Of a stretch of DNA of 64,000 bases, positions 55,806 through 64,000 are shown piece after piece. Location: NCBI GenBank assembly GCA_002092835.1, contig LVWL01000020.1, forward strand, positions 124,001 to 188,000, given 5' to 3'. The notes under the pieces were generated by a model. That model ran no database searches and was not told the DNA's origin. It saw only the letters and a list, made by a program, of their open reading frames with translations. Within the stretch, counting starts at the first letter, position 1; every line of letters starts with the position of its first letter. This DNA is from Campylobacter concisus. GTDB lineage: Bacteria > Campylobacterota > Campylobacteria > Campylobacterales > Campylobacteraceae. The translations under genes and the position numbers were made by a program.

Positions 55806-56272
55806 TTAGTCAGGTAAATTCCAAGATATAAAATGATATGCATCTACTTTGTCATTTTTCTCTTCAAATAACCATAATTCATAACTGTTGTCAGGATTGT
55901 GCTCACTTTTAGGAGCAAATAATTGAACCAAAAGAGTGTTTTTGTTTATCCATTTAAAATCAAAATCATAAGTTAGATTATCTGCATCATAAGCTATATA
56001 TCTCGTATTTTTCAAAAGCTCTACATCTTTTAACTCTGGTTTTGGTGAAAAAAATAACGTTAAAATATAATCTTTCCATACATCTAATATAGTAGCACCA
56101 ATATAAGTATACATACTGTCGTTCCAAATTTTCTTTGCAAGCTTTTTACAGTCTTTATTCAAAAACTTTTTAGGTATTGTCTTTTTTCCCAGTTATAATC
56201 ATAATTATCTGTTGCAAATGATAAATTTACAGCTATAAGTAAAGCTAAGATTATTTTAAAGATTGATTTCAT
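55806..56272 (-). pseudogene. Second copy of the exported immunity-like protein, frameshifted
   Basis: From ATG 56272 the signal peptide MKSIFKIILALLIAVNLSFA and NYDYNWEKR are read, then the frame stops. One A added to the A6 run at 56182-56187 (minus strand) gives NWEKKTIPKKFLNKDCKKLA and the frame to 55806, ending YHFISWNLPD. The restored product (155 residues) is a clear paralogue of the next gene (WKQKTISKKFL, YDFDFKW, SYELWLFEE, SxNLPD). An internal start at 56162 exists but would lack the signal peptide. Confidence 0.72.
56207..56264. repeat. 58-bp direct repeat, copy 1
   Basis: Identical to 56698-56755. It encodes the core of the signal peptide in the second immunity-like gene (FKIILALLIAVNLSFAT). 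Spacing between copies is 491 bp. Confidence 0.9.
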
Positions 56273-56289
56273 AAATATATCGTTCATTA

Positions 56290-56763
56290 TTAATCGGGTA
56301 AATTTTTAGACGTAAAACTATATACATCTACGCTACCATCTTCTTCTTCATATAGCCATAATTCACAGCTTGATTTAGAATATTTATCAGCATGAAAATG
56401 TAGTTGTATCAAAAGACTTTTGTTGTTTAACCACTTAAAATCAAAGTCGTAACAAAAATTTTTATTACACTCTTTGTATTTTTGATTTTTTAGATGTTGT
56501 ATTTCTTTAATTTTTAAGTCGTAGTCTCCATATAAATTTAAAATAGGCTCTTTGTATATATTCAATATAGTTGTTTGACGATAGGAAACCTTGCTTTCAT
56601 TCCAAATGTCTTTTGATATTGTTTTGCAACCTTGACTCAAAAACTTTTTTGATATTGTCTTTTGCTTCCAGCTATCATAATAATCATCTATATAATCATC
56701 TGTTGCAAATGATAAATTTACAGCTATAAGTAAAGCTAAGATTATTTTAAAGATTATCCTCAT
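56290..56763 (-). CDS. Exported small protein, immunity candidate for the M23 protein
   Basis: A 157-residue protein with a Sec signal peptide (MRIIFKIILALLIAVNLSFA) and a hydrophilic mature domain: KKFLSQGCKTISKDIWNESK, NKNFCYDFDFKWLNNKSLLI, SCELWLYEEEDGSVDVYSF. It has no catalytic motif I recognise. The ATG at 56763 overlaps the stop of the 1129-residue M23 protein (ATGA), so the two are coupled. A periplasmic partner is what a cell-wall enzyme effector would need, so immunity is the leading idea; a substrate-binding or assembly role is possible. Confidence 0.7.
   Translation of the reverse strand: MRIIFKIILALLIAVNLSFATDDYIDDYYDSWKQKTISKKFLSQGCKTISKDIWNESKVSYRQTTILNIYKEPILNLYGDYDLKIKEIQHLKNQKYKECNKNFCYDFDFKWLNNKSLLIQLHFHADKYSKSSCELWLYEEEDGSVDVYSFTSKNLPD
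56698..56755. repeat. 58-bp direct repeat, copy 2
   Basis: Identical to 56207-56264; encodes the signal-peptide core of the 157-residue protein. Confidence 0.9.
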
Positions 56764-59700
56764 AATATTTCCCCAAAAGTATTTTTATATCCCTCTTTTA
56801 ATATCTCAATAGGATCTGCTAAGTCTTTACGCCTTTTAAATTTATTGTTTGGATCATTGGTGACGGTTAAAGGATCATCTTTGTTGGCTCCATTTGTAAA
56901 GTACTCAAAGTGAAGCATGGTTACTATTTTTTTATCAACTATATTTGGGTGATCACCGTTATCAATCATTAGTCCAGAATATCCTATAACCTGACCTTTT
57001 CGCACCATATCACCCGCTTTTACTTTTACTCTTGAAGGATCAACCTCGCCATATCTTATTATAAAGCTACCAAATTCTACTGTGTCATATTGTATCGTTA
57101 TGTGATCGGTTTTACAGTAAAAATTACCAGTCTTTATTACTTCGCCATCAGCTATAGATACTATCTCTACATCTGACTTAAATGTTTTTATGTCTACATT
57201 CTTTTTAAAAGGCATATCTGTATATAGATCTCTTGCGGCGTGTTGTCTTTTGCCATTGTTTCTATTTCTGCCAAATATTGCTTGGCTCTCGCCCTTATCT
57301 CCTAACATAAGCGTCCAGTCATATTCCATACCTCTATTATTTAAAGGCTTGATTTTTAGTGGAAAAACTATCTCATTGCTCATCTCCACTTTTACTAAGA
57401 CTTCTTCATCCCCATCTTTCCACATACCTTTATCTACTCTAGTTAAACTCTTTGATTCATTAAAAGAGTTAATAAATTTATTCATATTCTCTTTACTTAA
57501 TAAATTTATACCAAGCTTATCATCTTTATCTGCATTAGACTGATTACTAGAGCTCTCTTCTTTTGCATAAATTTGATAGCTCTTATTTGTATTCTCATCA
57601 CTTTTTAGCTCTTTGCTTAGCTTGTCGTCTTCATAGATATTTATCTCATTTGATGAGATATCTTTGCTTATATATAAGTAATTACCATTTTTTATTAAAG
57701 CATCGTCTTTATTATTGCTAAGCTTTAATTTAGCATCAAATGCCTTCTCTTTTATAGCATGCTCAAACTCATATATAACTAGCTTATCATCTTTAAATTT
57801 AATATATAAAGGTATCTTTATATCTATTCTTATATGATTTTTGCCATATCTTGTATAAAACTTAAATTTATCCTTATCACCTTCAAGATATGCAAAAAAT
57901 ACTATAGTATGACCACCTTGCTTTAGCTTATCTAGATCATCTTTTTGTATAACATCTGAAATTTTAAATGTTATCTCTTTACCCTTTTGATCTTTTAGAG
58001 CTACCACATCTTTTGGATTTGATTTGGATAGCTCATCATATTCTTTACTTTTTATGACCTTATATCCCCAAAGTATCTCTTTATGTCTCTTACTACCTTT
58101 TTCTTGTTTATATATAGCCTTTAAGCATATTGGCTCATTTGTCTTAAATGGATACTCACTATCAGAGATTACATTTGTTATATGATCTGTTATATCTCTT
58201 AACGAGACCTTATTGCTATAGCAAAAGTTAGAGCTACTCTTATCTTGATATCCTAAAGATATTACAGCTGTATCAGAGTGAGCATGAATATCTTTAGTGC
58301 TATAAACTTTACTTAGATCACTTGAATAAAGTATAAATTTAGTATCTCCTTTATTCTCTTTGTCTATTGGGATATTAAATGTAGCTGTATATGAGTTCTT
58401 GATATCTGAGTCTTCATTTTTTACTAAAGATATACTCTCATATATACTTTTATCAAAGCAGTGATGAAGATATATCTTATCTATATCTTCACTTGCCTTA
58501 CCATCTTCGTTTTCAATGATGAGATTGTTTATTGTAAGAGTAAGACCTGAACTTGATGCTGATGTAGGCACTACATTGTTGCCATGAGCTAGACGAAGCT
58601 TTATATCAAACATAGCTGAGCCTTTATCGTCTCTTAGGGTAAAGTTATTCTCTTTGGCGAAATTTAATAAAGAGAAATTTAGGTGTTTGTTGTTAGATGT
58701 TTGGTCTTCAAAGTACTTCATACTTATAACGCCATCTTCTAGTTTATACTCTATATCATCGCTATTTTGCTTTATGCTAGTAAAGGTAGCACCATTTATC
58801 TTATCTTCTTCATTTTTGTTTTCTTGATAGAGTATTACCGTATCTTTGCTCTTTGCATTTTTAAATTTTATCTCTTCATTTTTACTATCTTCATAAGAGT
58901 CAAATTTAAAGTCAGTAAGTATTAGCTCGCATAAATTTACTTTACCATAGTTTGGCCTACTAGAATTTAGCTCCTTTGGGTTTAGCTCACTGCAATCAAA
59001 TGGAGTTTGACAAGCTAGCACAACGGTAAATTCGCTCTTTTTAGGCTGAAAGACTCTAATAGGAGTTGTCATCTTCCTTGGGCATAGCAAGAGTATATTT
59101 TCTTGTTTATAAAATTCCTCCTCTCTTTGCCTTAAAAGCTTATTTATTCTTGAAGTGTTTGAAGCATTTGAGCTGATTAAATTTACGCAGTATATGTTTT
59201 CAAGGTTAAAGGTCTTTGTACTTTGAGTACTTAATAAAGAATTTATCTTTGTAACAAATGGCTGAAATAATGCCTCACATTTTGATGTACCTGGTGCGTT
59301 TAAATTTGATCCATTTTCTTGAAGCTTTATAAATTCTAAATGAGTGACGTTCTGGATGATCTCTTTATTGTTTTGATTTTTTAATTTATATTTTGCTTTG
59401 GATATATTTAAATGACTAAAAACATCTATGCACTCGGCAAAATTAACATTTTGTTCATCACTTTCATAAAGCCCAAACTGATTTGAAATTTTTTCTCGCA
59501 AAAGAGATATTTTATTACTTACTTCATCACTAAAGCTCTCATATGCTAGCCAAAACCAGGCCTTAAAACGATTTTTGCTTTTGATATGGCTTGCTAGGGA
59601 TGGATCAATATTACTTTTCTTGCTGATATAAAGAAGTGCTAAAAGTGCGACATGCTCTCTTGAAATTTGGCTGTTTTGCGTATCTGAAGTAAGTGAAAGG

Positions 59701-60149
59701 GCTTGTAAATTTTTAAGTGGCGAGTTGTTTAATTTTTGATTTATCTCTTGGATTAGTGGCGTAAGCTTTTGCTCCAAGATGGCATTTAGTTGATCTTCCG
59801 AGCTAAATTCAAACTCAGGCAAAGTATTGGCACTTCCAGACTTTGTATAAGCCTCTTTTGCGGCGTCATTTATCTTTTTAAAAAGTTCATCTGTATTTAT
59901 CTTTTCTATGGTAGTCGTACTCGCGGTGTTAGCAATAGCTCGCTTGACATCTTTTATGACTTTGTCTTTGTTTTTTTTATAAATTTGAGCACAAATAAGT
60001 TCTATATCATCTTTTAGACTAAAGCCATATCCAATGAGTAGTTTGTTGTTAGATATAAATGGTCTGCTTATGTCATTGTCATATGAAAATTTTATAATAT
60101 CTATTAAAGTCCTTTTAAAAATTACATCATTTCTGGGCGTTAGAGGCAT
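56760..60149 (-). CDS. Large protein with C-terminal M23 (LytM-like) domain, effector candidate
   Basis: A 1129-residue protein from ATG 60149 (MPLTPRND), chosen because AAGGAAG lies five bases upstream; an in-frame start 36 bases earlier has no such site. No signal peptide or membrane helix. Residues 1 to about 250 are helical with AWFWLAYESF; about 380-950 consist of repeated beta-rich, Asp/Lys/Ser-rich segments, perhaps adhesion-like or carrier domains. About 968-1129 is an M23 metallopeptidase fold: HAARD supplies His970 and Asp974, and MLHFEYF supplies His1080 as zinc ligands. The catalytic His positions look changed (RYGEVD and MLHF instead of YxHL and HLHF). It overlaps the exported-protein gene. 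Cytoplasmic synthesis, cell-wall target and exported partner suggest a secreted antibacterial effector; no secretion genes are nearby. Confidence 0.75.
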   Translation of the reverse strand: MPLTPRNDVIFKRTLIDIIKFSYDNDISRPFISNNKLLIGYGFSLKDDIELICAQIYKKNKDKVIKDVKRAIANTASTTTIEKINTDELFKKINDAAKEAYTKSGSANTLPEFEFSSEDQLNAILEQKLTPLIQEINQKLNNSPLKNLQALSLTSDTQNSQISREHVALLALLYISKKSNIDPSLASHIKSKNRFKAWFWLAYESFSDEVSNKISLLREKISNQFGLYESDEQNVNFAECIDVFSHLNISKAKYKLKNQNNKEIIQNVTHLEFIKLQENGSNLNAPGTSKCEALFQPFVTKINSLLSTQSTKTFNLENIYCVNLISSNASNTSRINKLLRQREEEFYKQENILLLCPRKMTTPIRVFQPKKSEFTVVLACQTPFDCSELNPKELNSSRPNYGKVNLCELILTDFKFDSYEDSKNEEIKFKNAKSKDTVILYQENKNEEDKINGATFTSIKQNSDDIEYKLEDGVISMKYFEDQTSNNKHLNFSLLNFAKENNFTLRDDKGSAMFDIKLRLAHGNNVVPTSASSSGLTLTINNLIIENEDGKASEDIDKIYLHHCFDKSIYESISLVKNEDSDIKNSYTATFNIPIDKENKGDTKFILYSSDLSKVYSTKDIHAHSDTAVISLGYQDKSSSNFCYSNKVSLRDITDHITNVISDSEYPFKTNEPICLKAIYKQEKGSKRHKEILWGYKVIKSKEYDELSKSNPKDVVALKDQKGKEITFKISDVIQKDDLDKLKQGGHTIVFFAYLEGDKDKFKFYTRYGKNHIRIDIKIPLYIKFKDDKLVIYEFEHAIKEKAFDAKLKLSNNKDDALIKNGNYLYISKDISSNEINIYEDDKLSKELKSDENTNKSYQIYAKEESSSNQSNADKDDKLGINLLSKENMNKFINSFNESKSLTRVDKGMWKDGDEEVLVKVEMSNEIVFPLKIKPLNNRGMEYDWTLMLGDKGESQAIFGRNRNNGKRQHAARDLYTDMPFKKNVDIKTFKSDVEIVSIADGEVIKTGNFYCKTDHITIQYDTVEFGSFIIRYGEVDPSRVKVKAGDMVRKGQVIGYSGLMIDNGDHPNIVDKKIVTMLHFEYFTNGANKDDPLTVTNDPNNKFKRRKDLADPIEILKEGYKNTFGEIL

Positions 60150-60223
60150 TAAACTTCCTTGGAAATTTTTGCTAAATATTAGCACAAACTTAAAAAGTAT
60201 TCAACAATAAAACTTTATAGTAA

Positions 60224-60248
60224 AAATTTATGTCAAAAACATAAATTT
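60224..60248. other. Inverted repeat between murD and the M23 gene
   Basis: 10-bp arms AAATTTATGT/ACATAAATTT with loop CAAAA, in the 144-base gap. It may be a terminator for murD or an operator for the island gene. No U-run follows. Confidence 0.4.
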
Positions 60249-60293
60249 GCATGTTTTTATTTTTGACAAGGCTACTTAAAAGGGCTTGTAAAA

Positions 60294-61511
60294 TTAAAGC
60301 GCCTTTATAAACTCTTTAAATTTATCGCCTCGCTCGGCATAGCTCTTAAACTGATCAAGGCTTGCAGCTGCTGGGCTTAGAAGCGCTATCTCGTTGGTCT
60401 TTAGCTCTTTATTTATCTCATTGACAGCATTTTGCAAAAAGTCGCATTTTAAGGCTGGTATGCCAAATTTAGTCGCTAATTTCATGAGTTTGTCACTATT
60501 TGAGCCGATGGCGTAAATTTTTACTCTTAAATTCTTCAAGTCTTCAAAAAGTGGCGTCATATCAACACCCTTATCATCGCCACCAAGTATTAGATGTATG
60601 AAATGATCTTTGTAGCGTTTTACGGCTTGTATGCTCGCATCTATGTTAGTAGCTTTTGTGTCATTGACCCAGATTCTGCCATTTTTATCGCTAAATTCTT
60701 CAAGCTTGTTTGCCTCGATGACGAAGGTATTTAAAAGTGCGATATCGCAGCGGTCAAATAAAATTTTCTCTACCGCAAGTGCTAGCAGCGCATCAAGCAA
60801 AAATGGCGTTTTAAAATTTATATCATCTACGCTTACACCGCAAAATTTAGCCAGATCGCTCTCATCTTTGTAAGTGATCACTTTTGCCCTTGTTGGCGTG
60901 TTGGCGTAAATTTCAGGCACGATCGCCACGCTACTTTCACTCATGCTAGCAAGCGGCTTTAACTTAGCCTTTTCGTATTCGCTCATATCGCCATGCCAGC
61001 TTAGATGGTCTGGAGTGATCGGCAAAAGCACGTAGATACCAGGTGTGGCGTGATTTGTGTAGTGAAGAGTAAATGAGCTAGTCTCAAGTATCCAAATTTT
61101 AGCGTGCGGATCTAAATTTGCCAGCGCAATGCCAACGTTGCCGCCCATGACTGAGCCCTTGCTCTCTAGTAGGTGCTGTGTCATCTTGGTTGTCGTAGTC
61201 TTGCCGTTTGTGCCGCTTATCCAGATATTAAATGGCAGATTTTCTTTATAAATTTCATAAAAATAGTCATACTCGCTTACCAAATTTCTAGCTTTTTTAA
61301 TAAGCTCGTGATGAGGCGGGATACCTGGACTTGGTATCTCTAGGCTACTTTTTACTGGATCAAATTCGCTAACTGGCAAAAGAGCATTGCCAAACTCATC
61401 TTTTGAAATTTCACTAAATTTATCATCATAGATATCCCAAAGGCCGTCTTTTGTGAAATTCTTTGCGATCGCCTTTATCGTGCCACCATAGCCAAATAGC
61501 GATTTTCTCAT
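60294..61511 (-). CDS. murD: UDP-N-acetylmuramoyl-alanine--D-glutamate ligase
   Basis: Adds D-Glu to the peptidoglycan precursor. The start is ATG 61511 (MRKSLFGYGGTIKAI) with AGGAAAG upstream; the longer frame to 61577 would overlap mraY. 405 residues with P-loop ISGTNGKTTTTKM, ITPDHLSWHG and VNDTKATN motifs. It is shorter at the N-terminus than E. coli MurD, as in other Campylobacter. Follows mraY by eight bases. Confidence 0.93.
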   Translation of the reverse strand: MRKSLFGYGGTIKAIAKNFTKDGLWDIYDDKFSEISKDEFGNALLPVSEFDPVKSSLEIPSPGIPPHHELIKKARNLVSEYDYFYEIYKENLPFNIWISGTNGKTTTTKMTQHLLESKGSVMGGNVGIALANLDPHAKIWILETSSFTLHYTNHATPGIYVLLPITPDHLSWHGDMSEYEKAKLKPLASMSESSVAIVPEIYANTPTRAKVITYKDESDLAKFCGVSVDDINFKTPFLLDALLALAVEKILFDRCDIALLNTFVIEANKLEEFSDKNGRIWVNDTKATNIDASIQAVKRYKDHFIHLILGGDDKGVDMTPLFEDLKNLRVKIYAIGSNSDKLMKLATKFGIPALKCDFLQNAVNEINKELKTNEIALLSPAAASLDQFKSYAERGDKFKEFIKAL

Positions 61512-61519
61512 GGCTTTCC

Positions 61520-62584
61520 TTATCTGATCTTTAGCGCAGTTAGTGCGATTAGGTTCGCTAAAAGTGCGATGATCCAAAAGCGAACGATGATCTTATTTTC
61601 CGCCCAGCCTTTTATCTCAAAATGATGATGTATAGGCGCCATGAGAAAAATTCTGCGTTTGAAAATTTTAAAGCTTCCCACTTGTAAGATGACGCTTAGA
61701 GTTTCAACGACAAAGATGAGGCCGATGATGATGAGTAAAATTTCGTTTTTTGTCGCAACGCCCATAAAACCGATATATGCTCCAACGCTTAGGCTGCCGC
61801 TATCGCCCATAAAGACTTCAGCTGGATGGCAGTTAAACCATAAAAAGCCCATCAATGAGCCAATTAGGGCTGAAGAGACAACAACGCTTTCACCAACACC
61901 TATTATCTTTGGCAAGAGTAAATATGAGCTAAAGACAGCGTGTCCGCAGATATAAGCAAAAACGCCAAGTGTTAAAAGTGAAAATATCGATGGCACGGTA
62001 GCTAGCCCGTCAAGCCCATCTGTTAAATTTACTGAATTTGAAGCAGCGACTATGACCAGTGTCCAAAAGAAAATGGCAAAAATTTTTAAATCCAAAATAG
62101 GTTGCTTAAAAAAAGGTAGATAAAACTCGGTGCTAAGCTCATGACTTGTATATAAAAAAATAGAAATTACAAAAGCTATTAAAAACTGAAAAAAGAGCTT
62201 TGCTTTTGGGCTTAGGCCAGCGTGATTTTTTGCTCCTAAAATTTTGCTGTAATCGTCCTTGTAGCCAAGCAGTGTAAAGCAAACTAGGCAAAAAAGCGAT
62301 GTTAAGACAAATGCGTTATCAAGCCTTGCGCAAATTATCGTGGAAAGTACGGCTGTGAAGACAAAGATAAGTCCGCCCATGGTCGGCGTTTTGGCCTTTT
62401 TTTGGTGAGTTTGTGGGGCAAGCTCGTAGATAGGTTGGGCGGCGTTTTTTGCCTTTGCCCAAGTGATAAATTTGGGCATCAAATAAGCTGTGAGTGCAAA
62501 AGCGATGAAAAAAGCGATACCAGCACGGACGGTGATGTATTGAAAGATATTAAAATTTAAAATTTCATAGATATAGTAAAACAT
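61520..62584 (-). CDS. mraY: Phospho-N-acetylmuramoyl-pentapeptide transferase
   Basis: Inner-membrane enzyme that makes lipid I. Start ATG 62584 ([19 protein letters not shown]), 354 residues, ten predicted membrane helices. [46 protein letters not shown] and the PIHHHFE motif are all present. Confidence 0.95.
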   Translation of the reverse strand: MFYYIYEILNFNIFQYITVRAGIAFFIAFALTAYLMPKFITWAKAKNAAQPIYELAPQTHQKKAKTPTMGGLIFVFTAVLSTIICARLDNAFVLTSLFCLVCFTLLGYKDDYSKILGAKNHAGLSPKAKLFFQFLIAFVISIFLYTSHELSTEFYLPFFKQPILDLKIFAIFFWTLVIVAASNSVNLTDGLDGLATVPSIFSLLTLGVFAYICGHAVFSSYLLLPKIIGVGESVVVSSALIGSLMGFLWFNCHPAEVFMGDSGSLSVGAYIGFMGVATKNEILLIIIGLIFVVETLSVILQVGSFKIFKRRIFLMAPIHHHFEIKGWAENKIIVRFWIIALLANLIALTALKIR

Positions 62585-62617
62585 GAGAGCCTTTATTTTT
62601 AAAAAAAGCAATTTTAG

Positions 62618-62623
62618 TATAAT
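62618..62623 (+). promoter_or_regulatory. -10 box of gpmI
   Basis: TTTTAGTATAATGGCC, 41 bases before the ATG at 62664, which follows AAGGAT at a distance. Confidence 0.6.
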
Positions 62624-62663
62624 GGCCTTAAAAATTATCTAAAATTAAGGATAAATTTTCAAA

Positions 62664-64000
62664 ATGAGTCAAAAAACTATTTTAATAATAACTGATGGTA
62701 TTGGATTTAATAAAAGCGGTAAATTTAACGCATTTGAGGTGGCTAAAAAGCCAAATTACGAGAAATTTTTTAAAGAAATTCCAAACTCACTTATAAAAAC
62801 TTCTGGAAACGCTGTGGGACTACCTGAAGGGCAGATGGGAAACAGCGAAGTAGGGCATATGTGCATAGGAAGCGGACGAGTTTTGTATCAAAATTTGGTC
62901 AAAATTTCACGCAGCTTCGCTGACGGCTCGATATCAGAAAATGAAGCCCTAAAAGCTCTTTTTAAAAAGTGCAAGAAGATCCACGTCATAGGGCTTTATA
63001 GCGACGGCGGAGTGCACTCTCATATGGAGCATTTTGATGGCATGTGCGAGCTTGCTAGTAAAAATGGCTGCGAAGTTTTTGCCCATGCTATTACCGATGG
63101 ACGCGACGTTAGTCCAAATAGCGGTATAAATTTTATAAAAAGCTTGGAGGCTAAATTTAAGGTAGCTACCGTTTGTGGGAGATTTTACGCGATGGATAGA
63201 GATAAACGCTGGGAACGTGTAAAAGAGGCCTACGATAGCTTGGTAAATGGAGCAAATTTAAGCAGCTTATCGCCAAGTGAGTATCTACAAAAAAGCTACG
63301 ATGAGGGAGTGACAGATGAGTTTGTAAAGCCAGCAAGCTTTAATGGCTTTAAAGGCATAGGCGAAGATGACGGCGTGATTGTAATAAATTTTAGAAATGA
63401 TAGAGCAAGAGAGATATGCCAGGCTCTAGGCGAGGAGAAATTTAGCGAGTTTGAGCGACCTTTTGCTATCAAAAATCTAATCACCATGACCGAATACGAC
63501 GCAAATTTTAAATTTGAAGTGCTATTTAAAAATGAAAAGATAAACAACACTCTAAGCGAGGTCATAGCAGCGGCTGGACTAAGGCAGCTTCACACGGCTG
63601 AGACTGAAAAATATGCCCACGTAACATTTTTCTTTAATGGCGGCGTCGAGGAGCTAGCCAGCAACGAAACGAGGGTGCTTATCCCTAGCCCAAAGGTAAA
63701 GACCTATGACGAAAAGCCAGAGATGAGCGCAGCAGAGGTTTGCAAAGCCGTGCTAAAAGGTATGGATGACGAGCAAGACTTCATCGTGGTAAATTTCGCA
63801 AATGGCGATATGGTGGGGCACACTGGCAACTATGAGGCTGCTATAAAAGCAGTTGAAGCGGTGGATACGGCTCTTGGAGAAATTTACACTAAGGCGAAAG
63901 ATAAAAACTATGCGATGATCATCACGAGTGATCACGGAAACTGCGAAGAGATGCGCGATAGCAGCGGTGAGCTACTGACAAACCACACGACTTATGATGT
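62664..64000 (+). CDS. gpmI: 2,3-bisphosphoglycerate-independent phosphoglycerate mutase (3' truncated by window edge)
   Basis: Interconverts 3- and 2-phosphoglycerate using two Mn ions and a phosphoserine. The frame is open from ATG 62664 to the window end (445 codons). Motifs: SQKTILIITDGIGFNK, MGNSEVGHMCIGSG with the catalytic Ser, DGRDVSPNSG, INFRNDRAREI, FANGDMVGHTGN and SDHGNCEEM. Divergent from mraY, the C. jejuni arrangement. Confidence 0.95.
   Translation, partial: MSQKTILIITDGIGFNKSGKFNAFEVAKKPNYEKFFKEIPNSLIKTSGNAVGLPEGQMGNSEVGHMCIGSGRVLYQNLVKISRSFADGSISENEALKALFKKCKKIHVIGLYSDGGVHSHMEHFDGMCELASKNGCEVFAHAITDGRDVSPNSGINFIKSLEAKFKVATVCGRFYAMDRDKRWERVKEAYDSLVNGANLSSLSPSEYLQKSYDEGVTDEFVKPASFNGFKGIGEDDGVIVINFRNDRAREICQALGEEKFSEFERPFAIKNLITMTEYDANFKFEVLFKNEKINNTLSEVIAAAGLRQLHTAETEKYAHVTFFFNGGVEELASNETRVLIPSPKVKTYDEKPEMSAAEVCKAVLKGMDDEQDFIVVNFANGDMVGHTGNYEAAIKAVEAVDTALGEIYTKAKDKNYAMIITSDHGNCEEMRDSSGELLTNHTTYD

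Noticed and set aside
60208-60236. TTGACA ... TATAAA promoter before the M23 gene
   Set aside because: The boxes are only 11 bases apart, too close for a sigma70 promoter; the TTGACA is part of the inverted repeat loop.

Overview
The window is AT-rich epsilonproteobacterial chromosome, almost certainly Campylobacter and most like the C. concisus/curvus group. Many gene strings match C. jejuni order as I remember it: rpsB-tsf-ABC ATPase; coaX to aroE; dnaJ-racR-racS-recR; trp genes followed by a CheX-like gene, fliN and fliO; ppx, cosR, folB, plsY; fabH-plsX-rpmF-DUF177-ndk-fdxA; a waaC/waaM lipooligosaccharide (LOS) locus; and murD-mraY-gpmI. No rRNA, tRNA, CRISPR array or intact insertion sequence was found.

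Layout. 1-2.2 kb: the end of rpsB, tsf and a LolD-like ATPase. 2.3-2.9 kb: the wreck of a multihaem cytochrome c gene. 3-6.1 kb (minus strand): hisG, coaX, a small protein, and a BamB-like lipoprotein behind a YfgM-like membrane protein. 6.2-13.7 kb (plus): one compact operon gatC-pilT-cvpA-fur-lysS-glyA-DUF1882-SPOR-aroE. 13.8-16.4 kb: a lone TRAP binding protein divergent from pyk. 16.6-20.4 kb: dnaJ divergent from racRS-recR. 20.5-24.6 kb: trpGD, trpF and an in-frame trpB-trpA fusion, without trpE. 24.7-26.3 kb: the flagellar genes cheX-like, fliN and fliO. 26.4-34.9 kb (minus): ppx/gppA, cosS, cosR, folB, plsY, a HerA-like ATPase, a PilZ protein and ahpC. 35-38.5 kb (minus): the fatty-acid/phospholipid cluster with rpmF, ndk and fdxA. 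38.7-41.5 kb: uvrA. 41.6-52.5 kb: the LOS locus. 52.5-53.6 kb: a 3'-5' exonuclease. 53.6-60.2 kb (minus): an accessory island. 60.3-64 kb: murD, mraY and the start of gpmI.

The most unusual region is the island. An intact 1129-residue protein without a signal peptide, ending in an M23 (LytM-like) domain, overlaps by ATGA a gene for a small exported protein; a paralogue of that small gene follows. Beyond it lie C-terminal remnants of other large proteins, one clearly GH19 (lysozyme/chitinase-like), and each again overlaps the start of a gene for an exported protein. The repeated pattern of cell-wall enzyme followed by an overlapping exported partner looks like a decaying array of effector-immunity modules. 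Delivery, for example by type VI secretion, is inferred only; no secretion genes are in the window.

Five genes (trpD end, cheX-like, ppx/gppA, the first LOS glycosyltransferase and the second immunity-like gene) are each broken by what looks like the loss of one base, usually from a homopolymer. This may be a consensus sequencing error and should be checked before any of them is called a true pseudogene.
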